64,000 nucleotides of DNA from Chryseobacterium soli (GCF_000737705.1 NZ_JPRH01000006.1:62001-126000); one strand, 5' to 3'; shown: positions 43,975 through 53,225, counted from the first letter of the stretch. Translations and numbers: made by a program. Notes: generated by a model from the letters alone, not told the origin.

Positions 43975-45312
43975 TTAATCTCTTTCTTCAAAAAGCAATC
44001 TTTCTCCAAATTTCTCTTCTGTAATTTTCCCATTGTCATATACCAGATTTCCGTTCACAAAAGTATGGGTCACTTTAGAATGGAAATTCATCCCTTCCAA
44101 TGGGCTCCACCCACATTTATATAAGATATTTTCTTTGGCAACCGTCCAGTTTTCATTTAAATCAACCAAAACAAGATCAGCTTTGTATCCTTCTCTCACA
44201 AAACCTCTTTTTTCAATTCTGAAAAGGATGGCCGGATTATGGCTCATTTTTTCAACAATTTTTTCCAGGGAGATTTTACCGTTTTTATAATTTTCCAGCA
44301 TCACTACTAATGAATGCTGTACCAAAGGCCCTCCTGAAGGACATTTAGTATATAGATTTTGTTTTTCTTCCCACGTATGAGGAGCATGATCTGTTGCGAT
44401 AACATCAATTCTATCGTCTAAAAGTGCTTCCCAAAGACCATCTTTATCCTTTTGGGTTTTTACGGCCGGATTCCATTTAATCAAACCTCCTTTCGTTTCA
44501 TAATCTTCATTCGTGAAGGTTAAATGATGAACGCACACCTCCGCTGTTATTTTTTTATCCTTTAATGGAATATCATTTCTGAAAAGTCCGGTTTCTACAG
44601 CAGTAGAAAGATGGAACACATGAAGTCTGGCTCCGGTTTTCTCTGCAAGTTCAATTGCTTTTGAAGATGATTTATAGCAGGCTTCTTCACTTCTTATCAA
44701 ATGATGAAACTTCATCGGAATATCTTCTCCATATTTATCGATATACTGCTGTGTATTCGCTCTGATGGTCGCTTCATCTTCACAATGAACTGCGATCAGC
44801 ATGTTTGTATTGCTGAAAATATTTTCCAGCGTTTCAGGATTGTCTACCAGCATATTTCCTGTTGAAGATCCCAGAAACAGTTTAATTCCGGGAACATTTC
44901 TGGGATTCGTTTTTAGAACTTCTTCCAGATTATCATTGGTTCCGCCCATCATAAACCCATAATTAGCATAGGCTTTTTGAGCAGCAATCTCATATTTGTC
45001 AGCCAGCAATTCCTGCGTTACTGCATTGGGAACTGTATTGGGCTGATCGATAAAACTGGTTACGCCCCCTGCGATGGCAGCTCTTGATTCCGTTTCAATA
45101 TTTCCTTTATGCGTCAATCCCGGATCCCGGAAATGCACTTGATCATCAATAATTCCTGGCAGAAGGTATTTTCCGGCAGCATCAATAATCTGGTCAGCTT
45201 CCTCAGAAATAGAAGCTTCTATTTTAGAAATGATATCGTTTTCAATTAAAATATCGCTTTCAAAGATCTGGCCTTCGTTGACGATTTTTACATTTTTGAT
45301 AAGGGTCTTCAT
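43975..45312 (-). CDS. pyrC: Dihydroorotase
   Basis: 445 residues of the amidohydrolase family, class-I type. Metal motif DQVHFRDPG (His-x-His with the first His changed to Gln-Val-His as written), IKLFLGSSTGN with the Lys, further His ligands in VHCEDE and VFHLS, and the final ATDHAPHTWEEK (Asp, HAPH substrate loop). It interconverts carbamoyl-aspartate and dihydroorotate in pyrimidine synthesis. The first metal His pair reads QVH instead of the usual HxH, so it could be a less active or specialised relative; sequence elsewhere is intact. Monocistronic. Confidence 0.85.
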   Translation of the reverse strand: MKTLIKNVKIVNEGQIFESDILIENDIISKIEASISEEADQIIDAAGKYLLPGIIDDQVHFRDPGLTHKGNIETESRAAIAGGVTSFIDQPNTVPNAVTQELLADKYEIAAQKAYANYGFMMGGTNDNLEEVLKTNPRNVPGIKLFLGSSTGNMLVDNPETLENIFSNTNMLIAVHCEDEATIRANTQQYIDKYGEDIPMKFHHLIRSEEACYKSSSKAIELAEKTGARLHVFHLSTAVETGLFRNDIPLKDKKITAEVCVHHLTFTNEDYETKGGLIKWNPAVKTQKDKDGLWEALLDDRIDVIATDHAPHTWEEKQNLYTKCPSGGPLVQHSLVVMLENYKNGKISLEKIVEKMSHNPAILFRIEKRGFVREGYKADLVLVDLNENWTVAKENILYKCGWSPLEGMNFHSKVTHTFVNGNLVYDNGKITEEKFGERLLFEERD

Positions 45313-45438
45313 TTTATTGGTAGGCTTTAGATATTAGATTTCAGACAGTAAAATACGGTCTGCATTTTCATTCATTACAAAATTAAGATTTATGAATGAA
45401 TTTTAATCCCTCCGATAATAAATCAATTTCTAAATATT

Positions 45439-45446
45439 TACATTTG
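45439..45446 (+). promoter_or_regulatory. -7 box of the flippase gene
   Basis: TACATTTG matches TAnnTTTG, 17 bases before the TTG start codon at 45464. No good -33 TTTG is seen at the usual distance. The short leader supports the TTG start, since no ATG lies in frame after the upstream stop at 45431. Confidence 0.55.
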
Positions 45447-45463
45447 CAGAAAAAATTTCGACA

Positions 45464-46891
45464 TTGTATAAGAAACTATTAGGGCAGACAATCATATACG
45501 GAGTTGGTGCAATTGCGCCAAGAATTATTTTATTTATTCTTAATCCACTTTTGATCTATAAAATTCCCAATGAAGGTTTTGCTACTTTCACACAGCTTTA
45601 CGCATGGATTTCGTTTGTAAACATCATACTTTCTTTTGGTTTTGAAACAGCTTATTTTAGATTTTCTGCGGAAGAAGGAAATGAGAAAAAGACTTTCAAT
45701 ACTTCTTTTTGGTTTTTATTTTCAACCTCTACTATTTTCCTCGCGTTGTGCTACTTATTCAATCAGCAGTTAGCAGATTATGCCGGATATCATAATAATC
45801 CTGAATACATTAAATGGTTTGCTTTAATTGCATTTTTTGATAATTTATTGGTGATACCTTTTGCTTGGCTACGTTTTCACAATAAACCAATCAAATATTC
45901 AGTAGTAAGGATCGTTCAAGCTATTTTTCAGGCAGTCTTTACTGCTTCATTATTTTTCTGGATTCCACAAAGCATTTCAAGAAGCTTTGGACTAGACCAA
46001 AATGTAGATTATCCATTCTTCAGTAATCTTGCGGGAAGTGCACTAGGGGTTTTATTATTGCTTCCGATTATAATAAAGGTAAGATTTCAATTCATAACTT
46101 CATTGTTTAGACGAATGATCAAATATTCATTCCCATTGATGTTAGCTGGTTTAGCATTTATGGTTAATGAGAATTTCGATAAATCTATTCAAAAAGGTCT
46201 GATATCAGATGAAGAGGCCGGCGCTTATGGTGGTTGTTACAAATTAGCCGTTTTGATGACATTATTTGTTACTGCTTATAGAATGGGTATTGAGCCTTTC
46301 TTCTTTAAACAAATGGACAAAGGCGATTCTAAAAAAACATATGCAAAAGTCGCTGAATATTTTGCGTTTTTTGCATGTGCCGTTGCATTAGGAATTATTG
46401 CCAATATTTCTTGGCTAAAAAGCGTTTTTATTCCTAACAAATCTTATTGGATCGCAATAGATATTATCCCAATTATTGTCCTAGCCAATCTTTGCTTTGG
46501 AATTTACTATAACTTTTCGACTTGGTATAAAGTTACAGATAGAACGAGTATTGGAACGATCATTTCTTGGCTTGGAGCTGGGATCAATATTGCATTGAAT
46601 CTTTTAGCGCTAAAATTTTATCACAGTATGATTGGTTCTGCATGGGCAACTTTCGGAGCATATGTTATCATGATGGTTGTGTCTTATCTATTAGGTCAAA
46701 AATATTATCCCATACCTTACAGAATGAAAAAAATGTCTTTCTTCCTCATATTACTTGGCGTTTTCAGTTTTATCATTGTGAAATACCTTAACTATAATAT
46801 CTTACTGAGCAATATATTATTCTTAATTTTCATTGGAATTTTATTTTACTCCGAAAAAAATATGGTCCTCTCGCGAATCAAAAAAAACTAA
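45464..46891 (+). CDS. Polysaccharide (Wzx-type) flippase
   Basis: 475 residues with about 12-14 membrane helices, of the polysaccharide transport/MATE-like flippase group. Features include GQTIIYGVGAIAPRIILFILNPLLIY at the N-terminus, a long Phe-rich series of helices, and the charged loop FDKSIQKGLISDEEAGAYGGCYKLA typical of this group. It would move lipid-linked oligosaccharides across the inner membrane. Start codon is TTG (45464); no in-frame ATG is available upstream. The next plus-strand gene is a sugar nucleotidyltransferase, fitting a role in surface glycan assembly. Confidence 0.85.
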   Translation: MYKKLLGQTIIYGVGAIAPRIILFILNPLLIYKIPNEGFATFTQLYAWISFVNIILSFGFETAYFRFSAEEGNEKKTFNTSFWFLFSTSTIFLALCYLFNQQLADYAGYHNNPEYIKWFALIAFFDNLLVIPFAWLRFHNKPIKYSVVRIVQAIFQAVFTASLFFWIPQSISRSFGLDQNVDYPFFSNLAGSALGVLLLLPIIIKVRFQFITSLFRRMIKYSFPLMLAGLAFMVNENFDKSIQKGLISDEEAGAYGGCYKLAVLMTLFVTAYRMGIEPFFFKQMDKGDSKKTYAKVAEYFAFFACAVALGIIANISWLKSVFIPNKSYWIAIDIIPIIVLANLCFGIYYNFSTWYKVTDRTSIGTIISWLGAGINIALNLLALKFYHSMIGSAWATFGAYVIMMVVSYLLGQKYYPIPYRMKKMSFFLILLGVFSFIIVKYLNYNILLSNILFLIFIGILFYSEKNMVLSRIKKN

Positions 46892-47046
46892 AAATTGGTC
46901 CCTCTTTTGATAGTAATGAATTCTATTTTTAAAAATTAGATAAACACAGACTAAAGATGATAAATATTACCGGCAAGCATGGTTTTAATTACTATCTTTA
47001 ACCTAAGAAAATTAAAACTAACAAATAAAATATCCTCATATCATTT

Positions 47047-48063
47047 ATGAAAATTATTGTTCCTATGGCTGGACGTGGTTCCAGATTACGTCCACATACA
47101 CTCACCGTTCCAAAACCTCTTATTCCTATTGCAGGAAAACCTATCGTACAGAGGTTGGTGGAAGATATCGCTAAAGTAGCAGGAGAAAAAATTGAAGAAG
47201 TAGCCTTTATCATTGGAGACTTTGGACCGGAGATTGAAAAATCCCTGCTTCATATTGCCGAAAAATTAGGAGCAAAAGGAAGTATATATTATCAAACAGA
47301 TCCGCTGGGTACCGCTCACGCCATAAAATGTGCTGAAGCTTCTATGCAGGGAGATGTGGTCATTGCTTTTGCAGATACTCTTTTCCGTGCAGATTTCCAG
47401 CTGGATAAAAATTCAGACGGAGTAATCTGGGTAAAAAGTGTGGAAGATCCTTCTGCTTTTGGAGTCGTAAAATTAGACAATTATGGCTTTATCACAGATT
47501 TTGTAGAAAAGCCACAAACATATGTTTCAGACCTTGCAATCATCGGAATATATTATTTCAACAGTGCTGAGAAATTGATGAGCGAAATTAATTATATCAT
47601 GGATAATGATATTAAAAATGGCGGCGAATATCAATTAACAACTGCACTGGAAAATCTGAGAGCGAAAGGAGCCAAATTCACTTTAGGAAAAGTAAATGAC
47701 TGGATGGACTGCGGTAATAAAAACGCAACGGTAGAAACCAACAGCAAAATCCTTGAATACGAAAGAGAAAATATGAAGAATTTCCCGGCTTCTGCAGTGA
47801 TTGAAAATTCTTTAATCATCCAGCCTTGCTTCATTGGAGAAAACGTAAGGATTTCCAATTCAAAAGTAGGTCCTGGAGTTTCATTGGGAAATAACACCGT
47901 TATCGTTAATTCCAATATTGAAAACTCATTGATTCAGGAAAATACAAAGATCAACCATGGAAATCTTTCCAACTCAATGATCGGTAATTCTGCCCAGTAT
48001 TTTGGGGTCGCAAGAGAAATTTCTCTAGGAGATTTTTCCGTATTGGATTTCTTATCCAAATAA
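47047..48063 (+). CDS. Sugar-phosphate nucleotidyltransferase
   Basis: 338 residues. The N-terminal nucleotidyltransferase domain has the signature MKIIVPMAGRGSRLRPHTLTVPKPLIPIAGKPIV and a metal Asp in IAFADTLF. The C-terminal ~90 residues are left-handed-helix repeats (VRISNSKVGPGVSLGNNTVIVNSNIENSLI). It is like glucose-1-phosphate thymidylyltransferase or NDP-sugar synthases; the exact sugar is not readable. It follows the flippase gene by 155 bp. Confidence 0.85.
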   Translation: MKIIVPMAGRGSRLRPHTLTVPKPLIPIAGKPIVQRLVEDIAKVAGEKIEEVAFIIGDFGPEIEKSLLHIAEKLGAKGSIYYQTDPLGTAHAIKCAEASMQGDVVIAFADTLFRADFQLDKNSDGVIWVKSVEDPSAFGVVKLDNYGFITDFVEKPQTYVSDLAIIGIYYFNSAEKLMSEINYIMDNDIKNGGEYQLTTALENLRAKGAKFTLGKVNDWMDCGNKNATVETNSKILEYERENMKNFPASAVIENSLIIQPCFIGENVRISNSKVGPGVSLGNNTVIVNSNIENSLIQENTKINHGNLSNSMIGNSAQYFGVAREISLGDFSVLDFLSK

Positions 48064-48101
48064 ATAAAGTTAGAAATCATTTAACATAAATAAAGATATG
48101 T

Positions 48102-48133
48102 CCAAACCACACAATATATTTTGTGTGGTTTGG
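48102..48133. repeat. Near-perfect 32-bp palindrome
   Basis: CCAAACCACACAA (48102-48114) and TTGTGTGGTTTGG (48121-48133) with loop TATATT. No T run follows. It is between the nucleotidyltransferase and the DUF4292 gene and may act as terminator, mRNA processing site or protein-binding site. Confidence 0.8.
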
Positions 48134-48174
48134 CGTTAATATTGCAAAGCATTTGTAATTGAAAAGATTAATAC

Positions 48175-49023
48175 ATGAAAAATTGGATATCCGTACTACT
48201 ATTACTTCTCGTTGTAACGTCTTGTAAAACCCGTAATGCGGCCAGAAACAAAACAGGAACTCCACAGGACAGTACTAGTACTGTTGTTGGGGATAACAGG
48301 GATCCAAAAGACGTCAATGAACCTGTAAGTGATAAATTCGCTTTTTTTGAACATGTGATTATTCCGCCTAAATTTGAGCAGATAAAAATCAACAGCAAAA
48401 TAAATGTGGAGACAGGAAATTTCATTCCTACCCTTGATGCAACCATTTATATTGAAAATGATAAAAAAGTATGGATGAACCTTCAGGCATTCTTCTTTAC
48501 GGTTGCCAAAGGTATTGCTACTCCGGAAGGAATTAAAGGTCAGGATAAAACCAGTAAAACCTATATTGATTCAGACTTTGATTATCTTAATCACCTGCTG
48601 AATGTTAATTTCATTGATTATAAATCACTTGAAAAAATATTACTGGGACGAACTTTTGTAAAAATCAGCGACTCTCAGTTCAATCTTACCCAGAATGCAC
48701 AGGGATTTAAAATGGCTTCAAAAGTTAATCAGAAAATTGTCACCAATGAAAAAACGAGAGAGTATAAAATTGTTTTACAATATGATACCAATTACGACCT
48801 GTTAAGTGTCAATTTAAAAGATGTATTATCTCCTGATGAATTAGAAATATCATACAGCAATTGGGATGAATATAATGGAATACGTCTTCCAAAAAATGTT
48901 AAAATAATTATAAAAGGCTCAAAATCTAGTCAAATTTTAATGGAAAATACGAAATTTGACTTTTCGAGGATGGAAACAGCATATTCTGTACCTTCCAGTT
49001 ATAAGAAAATAGAGATTAAATGA
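48175..49023 (+). CDS. DUF4292 lipoprotein
   Basis: 282 residues with a lipoprotein signal (LLLLVVTSC, Cys near 17). It matches the DUF4292 family: FEQIKINSKINVETG, YIENDKKVWMNLQAFFFTVAKGIATPEGIKGQDKTSKTYIDSDF, and late strands IRLPKNVKIIIKG. The fold is probably LolA/LolB-like, so a role in the envelope is likely. It overlaps the EnvC-like gene by 4 bases (ATGA), so the two are coupled. Confidence 0.85.
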   Translation: MKNWISVLLLLLVVTSCKTRNAARNKTGTPQDSTSTVVGDNRDPKDVNEPVSDKFAFFEHVIIPPKFEQIKINSKINVETGNFIPTLDATIYIENDKKVWMNLQAFFFTVAKGIATPEGIKGQDKTSKTYIDSDFDYLNHLLNVNFIDYKSLEKILLGRTFVKISDSQFNLTQNAQGFKMASKVNQKIVTNEKTREYKIVLQYDTNYDLLSVNLKDVLSPDELEISYSNWDEYNGIRLPKNVKIIIKGSKSSQILMENTKFDFSRMETAYSVPSSYKKIEIK

Positions 49024-50582
49024 TTAAAAAATTTAGCTTTTTAATAGGTATTTTGTTCTTTGGTCTGCACCAGGGGCAGCAAAATAAAGAACAATTGCAG
49101 AAGCAGAATGCCGATCTTAAAAAACAAATTGCACAAATAAATTCAGATTTAGCTAAAACAAGAAGCGAATCCAAGCTTTCCGTAGCCTATCTTATGAATG
49201 TCAATAAAAAACTGGTCTTAAGAGAAAAGGTTTACAACAATACTCAAAAAGAAAAAAGATTTATTGAAGACGATATTTATCTTCGTCAATTAGAGATCAA
49301 CAGGCAAAATAAGGAACTCGATGTTCTGAGGAAAAATTATGCCGAAGTTTTAGTAAAAGCCTATAAAAACAAAGGGGTACAAAACAAAGTAACCTTTATT
49401 CTTTCTGCCAAAAACCTTGGAGAAGGAATAAGAAGGGTTCAATACCTGAAACAATATTCCGATTTCCAGGATAAAAAAGCGGCCGAAATCACAGATGCTG
49501 CAAATCAGATCAAAAAGACCATTACACAAAGGCAGAATTCAATAAAAGACAAAGAAAATCTTTTAATTAATCAGCAAAAAGACTTAACCACCATCAATGC
49601 TGAAAAAGCACAGAAGGAACAGCTGGTTACGGAATTCAAGAAAAATGAATCAAAACTGACAGTAGAGCTTAAGCAGAAACAAACTCAGTCTAAAGTTCTT
49701 GAAGGCCAGATCAGAGCCATTATTGCGGAAGAAATAAGAATAGCCAAAGCAGAAGAAGAAGCCAGAAGAAAAGCGGAAGCGGAAAAAATCCGTCTCGCAA
49801 AAATTGCTGCAGAAAGAGAAAAGGCCAGAATTGAAGCCGAAGCCAAAGCCAGAGCGGAAGCCCTGGAAAGAGAAAGAAAAATAGCCGAAGCGGAATCTAA
49901 AAGAGCAACAGAACTGGCAGCTAAGAGAGCTGAGGAAGAAAGAAAACGTACCGAAGAAGCAGCCAGAGCAGAAGCCAATGCAAAAGATGCTGCCAGAAAA
50001 ATTGCAGCAACGAAAGCCTCTGAAGAAGCCAACGCCAAAGCTAAAGAAGCAACCAATAAGCTAATTGCAGCAAGAGCCGCAGAAGCAGCACTGGAAAAAA
50101 GAAAAGACGAAGACAAAAAGGCGGCAGAATCCAAAGCTATGACCAGCTATGGAGTAACCACTCCGGCAGGAAATAATTTTGCAGAAAGCAGAGGTCGATT
50201 AGGCTATCCGGCAGACAGAGCAGGACAGATTACCCACCGTTTTGGAAGACAGCCTCACCCTATACTTAAAAATATTGTTGAAGAAAATAACGGAATCAAA
50301 ATTTCAGTTCCTTCCGGTACCCGTGCAAAATCGGTATTCCCGGGAACCGTTTCTTCAGTATTGGCAAACAATGACGGCACGAAGACTGTAATTGTAAAAC
50401 ATGGAGAATACTTTACTATTTATTCCAACTTAGGAAATGTAAGTGTTTCCAAAGGACAGCAAGTTTCGTCAGGGACTCCTGTAGGGACTATAGCACAGGA
50501 TTTCGATGGTTCCTATACCCTTGATTTCCAAGTATGGAAAGGAAGTAATCCAGTTGATCCATTAGGTTGGATTGCATATTAA
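49020..50582 (+). CDS. EnvC-like coiled-coil protein with degenerate LytM domain
   Basis: 520 residues with a signal peptide, a long coiled coil (about 20-220), an Ala/Glu/Arg-rich helical stretch (about 240-375) and a C-terminal LytM/M23 domain (about 395-518). The zinc ligands of active M23 enzymes are lost: the HGxDI site reads NNGIKI, YxHL reads YSNL, and the last HxH reads LDF. This is the state seen in EnvC, which does not cut peptidoglycan but activates amidases for cell separation, so activator is the best guess. It overlaps the DUF4292 lipoprotein gene by 4 bases and is followed by tatA. Confidence 0.87.
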   Translation: MIKKFSFLIGILFFGLHQGQQNKEQLQKQNADLKKQIAQINSDLAKTRSESKLSVAYLMNVNKKLVLREKVYNNTQKEKRFIEDDIYLRQLEINRQNKELDVLRKNYAEVLVKAYKNKGVQNKVTFILSAKNLGEGIRRVQYLKQYSDFQDKKAAEITDAANQIKKTITQRQNSIKDKENLLINQQKDLTTINAEKAQKEQLVTEFKKNESKLTVELKQKQTQSKVLEGQIRAIIAEEIRIAKAEEEARRKAEAEKIRLAKIAAEREKARIEAEAKARAEALERERKIAEAESKRATELAAKRAEEERKRTEEAARAEANAKDAARKIAATKASEEANAKAKEATNKLIAARAAEAALEKRKDEDKKAAESKAMTSYGVTTPAGNNFAESRGRLGYPADRAGQITHRFGRQPHPILKNIVEENNGIKISVPSGTRAKSVFPGTVSSVLANNDGTKTVIVKHGEYFTIYSNLGNVSVSKGQQVSSGTPVGTIAQDFDGSYTLDFQVWKGSNPVDPLGWIAY

Positions 50583-50589
50583 AAAAAGC

Positions 50590-50597
50590 TAACTTTG
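50590..50597 (+). promoter_or_regulatory. -7 box of tatA
   Basis: TAACTTTG matches TAnnTTTG, ending 15 bases before the tatA ATG (50612). It starts 8 bases past the EnvC-like gene's stop codon, so tatA can be transcribed on its own. Confidence 0.55.
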
Positions 50598-50611
50598 TAA
50601 AAATTTTAGAA

Positions 50612-50827
50612 ATGGAAACATTAACAATATTATCCTTATCGTGGCAACACATCCTAATCGTTGCGATACTTCTTGTATTACTTTTCGGAGGAAAAAAAAT
50701 TCCGGAATTAATGAGAGGGGTAGGTTCTGGTATTAAAGAATTTAAAGATGCCGTAAAAGAAGAAGATAAACCGGACTCTGAAAAGAATCCGTCTTCAACG
50801 AACAATAATACGCCGCCTAGCAACTAA
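50612..50827 (+). CDS. tatA: Twin-arginine translocase subunit TatA
   Basis: 71 residues from ATG 50612 (METLTILSLSWQHIL); the longer frame from 50567 is not needed, as a good -7 box sits between. One membrane helix (about 10-24), then the amphipathic helix with the FGGKKIPELMRGVGSGIKEFKDAVKEE motif typical of TatA/E, and a polar Asn/Ser-rich tail. It forms the pore for folded proteins together with TatC, which is not in the window. Confidence 0.92.
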   Translation: METLTILSLSWQHILIVAILLVLLFGGKKIPELMRGVGSGIKEFKDAVKEEDKPDSEKNPSSTNNNTPPSN

Positions 50828-50841
50828 ATTCTACAGAATTA

Positions 50842-51456
50842 ATGAATTTCACCGAGACCGCATGGAAAGTCTTCAATCAATCTATTGAAGACTATCACGT
50901 GTTTGATGATGTTAACGCTCTAGTTAATAACCCTTTCGAAAAAGACAGTTTGGAACGGATTTTGTATGCAAAGAACTGGATTGATACCGTTCAATGGCAT
51001 TTGGAAGATATAATTAGAGATGAGAATATAGATCCGATCGAAGCTCTTCAATTGAAGAGAACAATTGATGCCTCTAATCAGAAAAGAACTGATCTAGTGG
51101 AATTTATTGACAGTTGGTTTCTTATAAAGTTTGAAAATATAACTCCGAACCCTGATGCAAAGATAAATACTGAAACTCCCGCTTGGGCAGTAGACAGACT
51201 ATCCATTCTTGCATTAAAGGTTTATCATATGTCATTAGAAGCCAATAGAGAGTCCGCTTCTGAAGAGCACCGAACGAATTGCCAGGCAAAAATGGACGTG
51301 CTTCTTACTCAGAAAGAGGATCTTTCAACTTCTATAGATCAGTTGCTTGCTGATATTGAGAACGGTAATGTTAAGATGAAGGTATACAGACAAATGAAAA
51401 TGTATAACGATGAAAGTCTTAACCCAATCCTTTATCAAAAGGGGCAACAGAAATGA
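50842..51456 (+). CDS. DUF4254 protein
   Basis: 204 residues, all helical and acidic, of the DUF4254 family (AWKVFNQSIEDYHV, RILYAKNWIDTVQWHLEDIIRD, IDASNQKRTDLVEFIDSWF). No signal peptide. The function of the family is unknown; it is common in Bacteroidota. The gene is 14 bases after tatA and overlaps the next lipoprotein gene by 4 bases. Confidence 0.88.
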   Translation: MNFTETAWKVFNQSIEDYHVFDDVNALVNNPFEKDSLERILYAKNWIDTVQWHLEDIIRDENIDPIEALQLKRTIDASNQKRTDLVEFIDSWFLIKFENITPNPDAKINTETPAWAVDRLSILALKVYHMSLEANRESASEEHRTNCQAKMDVLLTQKEDLSTSIDQLLADIENGNVKMKVYRQMKMYNDESLNPILYQKGQQK

Positions 51457-51911
51457 AAAAACAATTTTTTTTTGGAGTACTATTAATAATAACTGCTTCC
51501 TGCGCAACGGAAAAGCTTAACCTTTCCCCGTTGTCCAATAATTTTTACAGCGAAACGAAGGGTTCAGATTCCGGTAGAGATAAAAAGAAGGGCTTTGATA
51601 TTAATATCAAAGAAAATGTAAACGCTTCTGAAATATCAAATCTTATCTCAACTTTTCCCAAGTTTAAAAATGTCGAAGTAAATGAAGAGATCACCAGTCT
51701 GAAATACAGTCTGCAGAACTACTTATATGCAATCGACGCCAACAATTCACCAGGAAAAAACAGGGCTATTAAGAGCTTCGAAAAATCTTATAAAAAAATC
51801 CAAAAACTAAGACAACGTCTCGATAAAGATGATGATGAGGTACTCAACAGGTATCTGGTTCGCCTAAAAACCAACATCTCTGTTATTGAAGATTCTTTAA
51901 AAGGAAACTAA
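51453..51911 (+). CDS. Small unknown lipoprotein
   Basis: 152 residues with a lipoprotein signal (LLIITASC, Cys near 17), then a Ser/Gly/Lys-rich linker and a helical, highly charged C-terminal part (KSYKKIQKLRQRLDKDDDEVLNRYLVRLKTNIS). No family recognised. It overlaps the DUF4254 gene (ATGA) and precedes ribA by 17 bases. Confidence 0.7.
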   Translation: MKKQFFFGVLLIITASCATEKLNLSPLSNNFYSETKGSDSGRDKKKGFDINIKENVNASEISNLISTFPKFKNVEVNEEITSLKYSLQNYLYAIDANNSPGKNRAIKSFEKSYKKIQKLRQRLDKDDDEVLNRYLVRLKTNISVIEDSLKGN

Positions 51912-51928
51912 AACTAATTGCACTATTA

Positions 51929-52525
51929 ATGATTAAAATTCAGGCGGAATCCAATGTTCCTACAGAACACGGCAATTTCCGAATGATTGCTCTCTCTGAA
52001 GATGCCAATGACTGGATGCCTCACATGGCCATAGTAGCAGAAAATACAGATTTTTCAAAACCTGTGAATGTACGCTTCCACTCAGAATGTATTACCGGAG
52101 AAGTTTTCCATTCAAAAAAATGTGAATGCGGACAGCAACTTGATGCCGCAATGAAATATATCCATGAAAACGGAGGCATTATCGTCTATCTTCGTCAGGA
52201 AGGAAGAAATATAGGGATTATCAATAAATTAAAAGCATACTCTTTACAGGAAAAAGGACTTGATACTGTACAGGCCAACCTTGAACTAGGTCTTCCTGCA
52301 GATGACAGAAACTTTGGAGTGGCTATTGAAATTTTGAACCTGCTGGGTGTGAAAGATGTCAATCTGCTGACGAACAATCCTGAAAAGGTAAAATACGTCG
52401 TAGAAAGTAACATCCATCTTAATTCAAGAATTCCTCTCCAGATTCCGGCTAATGAGAATAGCAAAGGATATTTACAAACAAAGAAAGATTATTTTGGCCA
52501 TCTTCTGGATGACAATGATAATTAA
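51929..52525 (+). CDS. ribA: GTP cyclohydrolase II
   Basis: 198 residues, the monofunctional length. The zinc site is formed by Cys in HSECITGEVFHSKKCECGQQLD; the substrate and catalytic segment is YLRQEGRNIGIINKLKAYSLQEKGLDTVQAN, followed by LLTNNPEKV. It makes the first riboflavin intermediate from GTP. No DHBP synthase domain is attached, and no FMN riboswitch was recognised upstream. It lies at the end of a run of closely packed plus-strand genes and is closed by a terminator. Confidence 0.95.
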   Translation: MIKIQAESNVPTEHGNFRMIALSEDANDWMPHMAIVAENTDFSKPVNVRFHSECITGEVFHSKKCECGQQLDAAMKYIHENGGIIVYLRQEGRNIGIINKLKAYSLQEKGLDTVQANLELGLPADDRNFGVAIEILNLLGVKDVNLLTNNPEKVKYVVESNIHLNSRIPLQIPANENSKGYLQTKKDYFGHLLDDNDN

Positions 52526-52540
52526 AGAACAATACATACC

Positions 52541-52580
52541 AAAAGCTCCGAAAGATATTCTCTCGGAGCTTTTTATTTAA
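52541..52580 (+). terminator. ribA terminator
   Basis: AAAAGCTCCGA (52541-52551) and TCGGAGCTTTT (52563-52573), then a T-rich tail. Placed 15 bp past ribA. Confidence 0.85.
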
Positions 52581-52623
52581 GTAATCCTTTGTAATTGAGG
52601 TTATCTCCAATTATTATAAAGCA

Positions 52624-52655
52624 AAAGCCCCAGGATTTCTCCCGGAGCTTTTTTA
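52624..52655 (-). terminator. Terminator of the minus-strand lipoprotein gene
   Basis: AAAAGCCCCAGG and CCCGGAGCTTTT pair with two mismatches. On the minus strand it follows the 52686 lipoprotein gene and ends in T's. Its GGAGCTTTT half resembles the ribA terminator next to it. Confidence 0.6.
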
Positions 52656-52685
52656 ATTATAAAAAACTGAAAAGATATTTCTTAT

Positions 52686-53225
52686 TTACTTCGTCTTAAT
52701 TTTAGACTCGTCGATATGGTAATATTTAATTACACTGTTATAATCAGCATAGTCTACAGCAGCAGCTGCATTTTTGCTTGTACCTGTTTTTGCAGGAACT
52801 ACTACCACTCTGAATTTTTTCCCTTGATAATAAGTTGGATTTGCCGTTAAACTTAATGTTGGAGTAGAATTGATATTAATTGTGATCGCAAATTTGCTGA
52901 AATCAAATAAATAATCAACAGCATCATTATTTGCATTTCCTACATAATAAGTGTAAGGAAGAAGTTTCCAAACCGGTGATCCTCCATCAGTTCCATTCTG
53001 CATGTAGATTAATACTACATCAGACTCTACAAGAGGATTATTAAAATCATCCGTGTATCTATAAAGATTATCACTTACCTTGGTGAAACTAGGCGCGATA
53101 TCGTATGCTACTGAATATGTATCGTAATCCACAGTATTTACTGGCGTTACATCGTCATTATTGTCGCAACTGTAAGCAAAAAGACCTACAAAAGCCATAA
53201 GTAAAAATGGAAGAATTTTTTTCAT
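52686..53225 (-). CDS. Unknown lipoprotein
   Basis: 179 residues with a lipoprotein signal (GLFAYSC, Cys near 20, followed by DNNDD). The mature part is beta-rich (VVLIYMQNGTDGGSPVWKLLPYTYYVG), fitting a surface-exposed fold of the type Bacteroidota export to the cell surface. No family or active site recognised. It is a single gene between two outward transcription units. Confidence 0.7.
   Translation of the reverse strand: MKKILPFLLMAFVGLFAYSCDNNDDVTPVNTVDYDTYSVAYDIAPSFTKVSDNLYRYTDDFNNPLVESDVVLIYMQNGTDGGSPVWKLLPYTYYVGNANNDAVDYLFDFSKFAITININSTPTLSLTANPTYYQGKKFRVVVVPAKTGTSKNAAAAVDYADYNSVIKYYHIDESKIKTK

Noticed and set aside
49685-50134. Long minus-strand open frame rich in Ala and Ser
   Set aside because: It is the antisense shadow of the Ala/Glu/Arg-rich stretch of the EnvC-like protein; the composition follows from the opposite strand.
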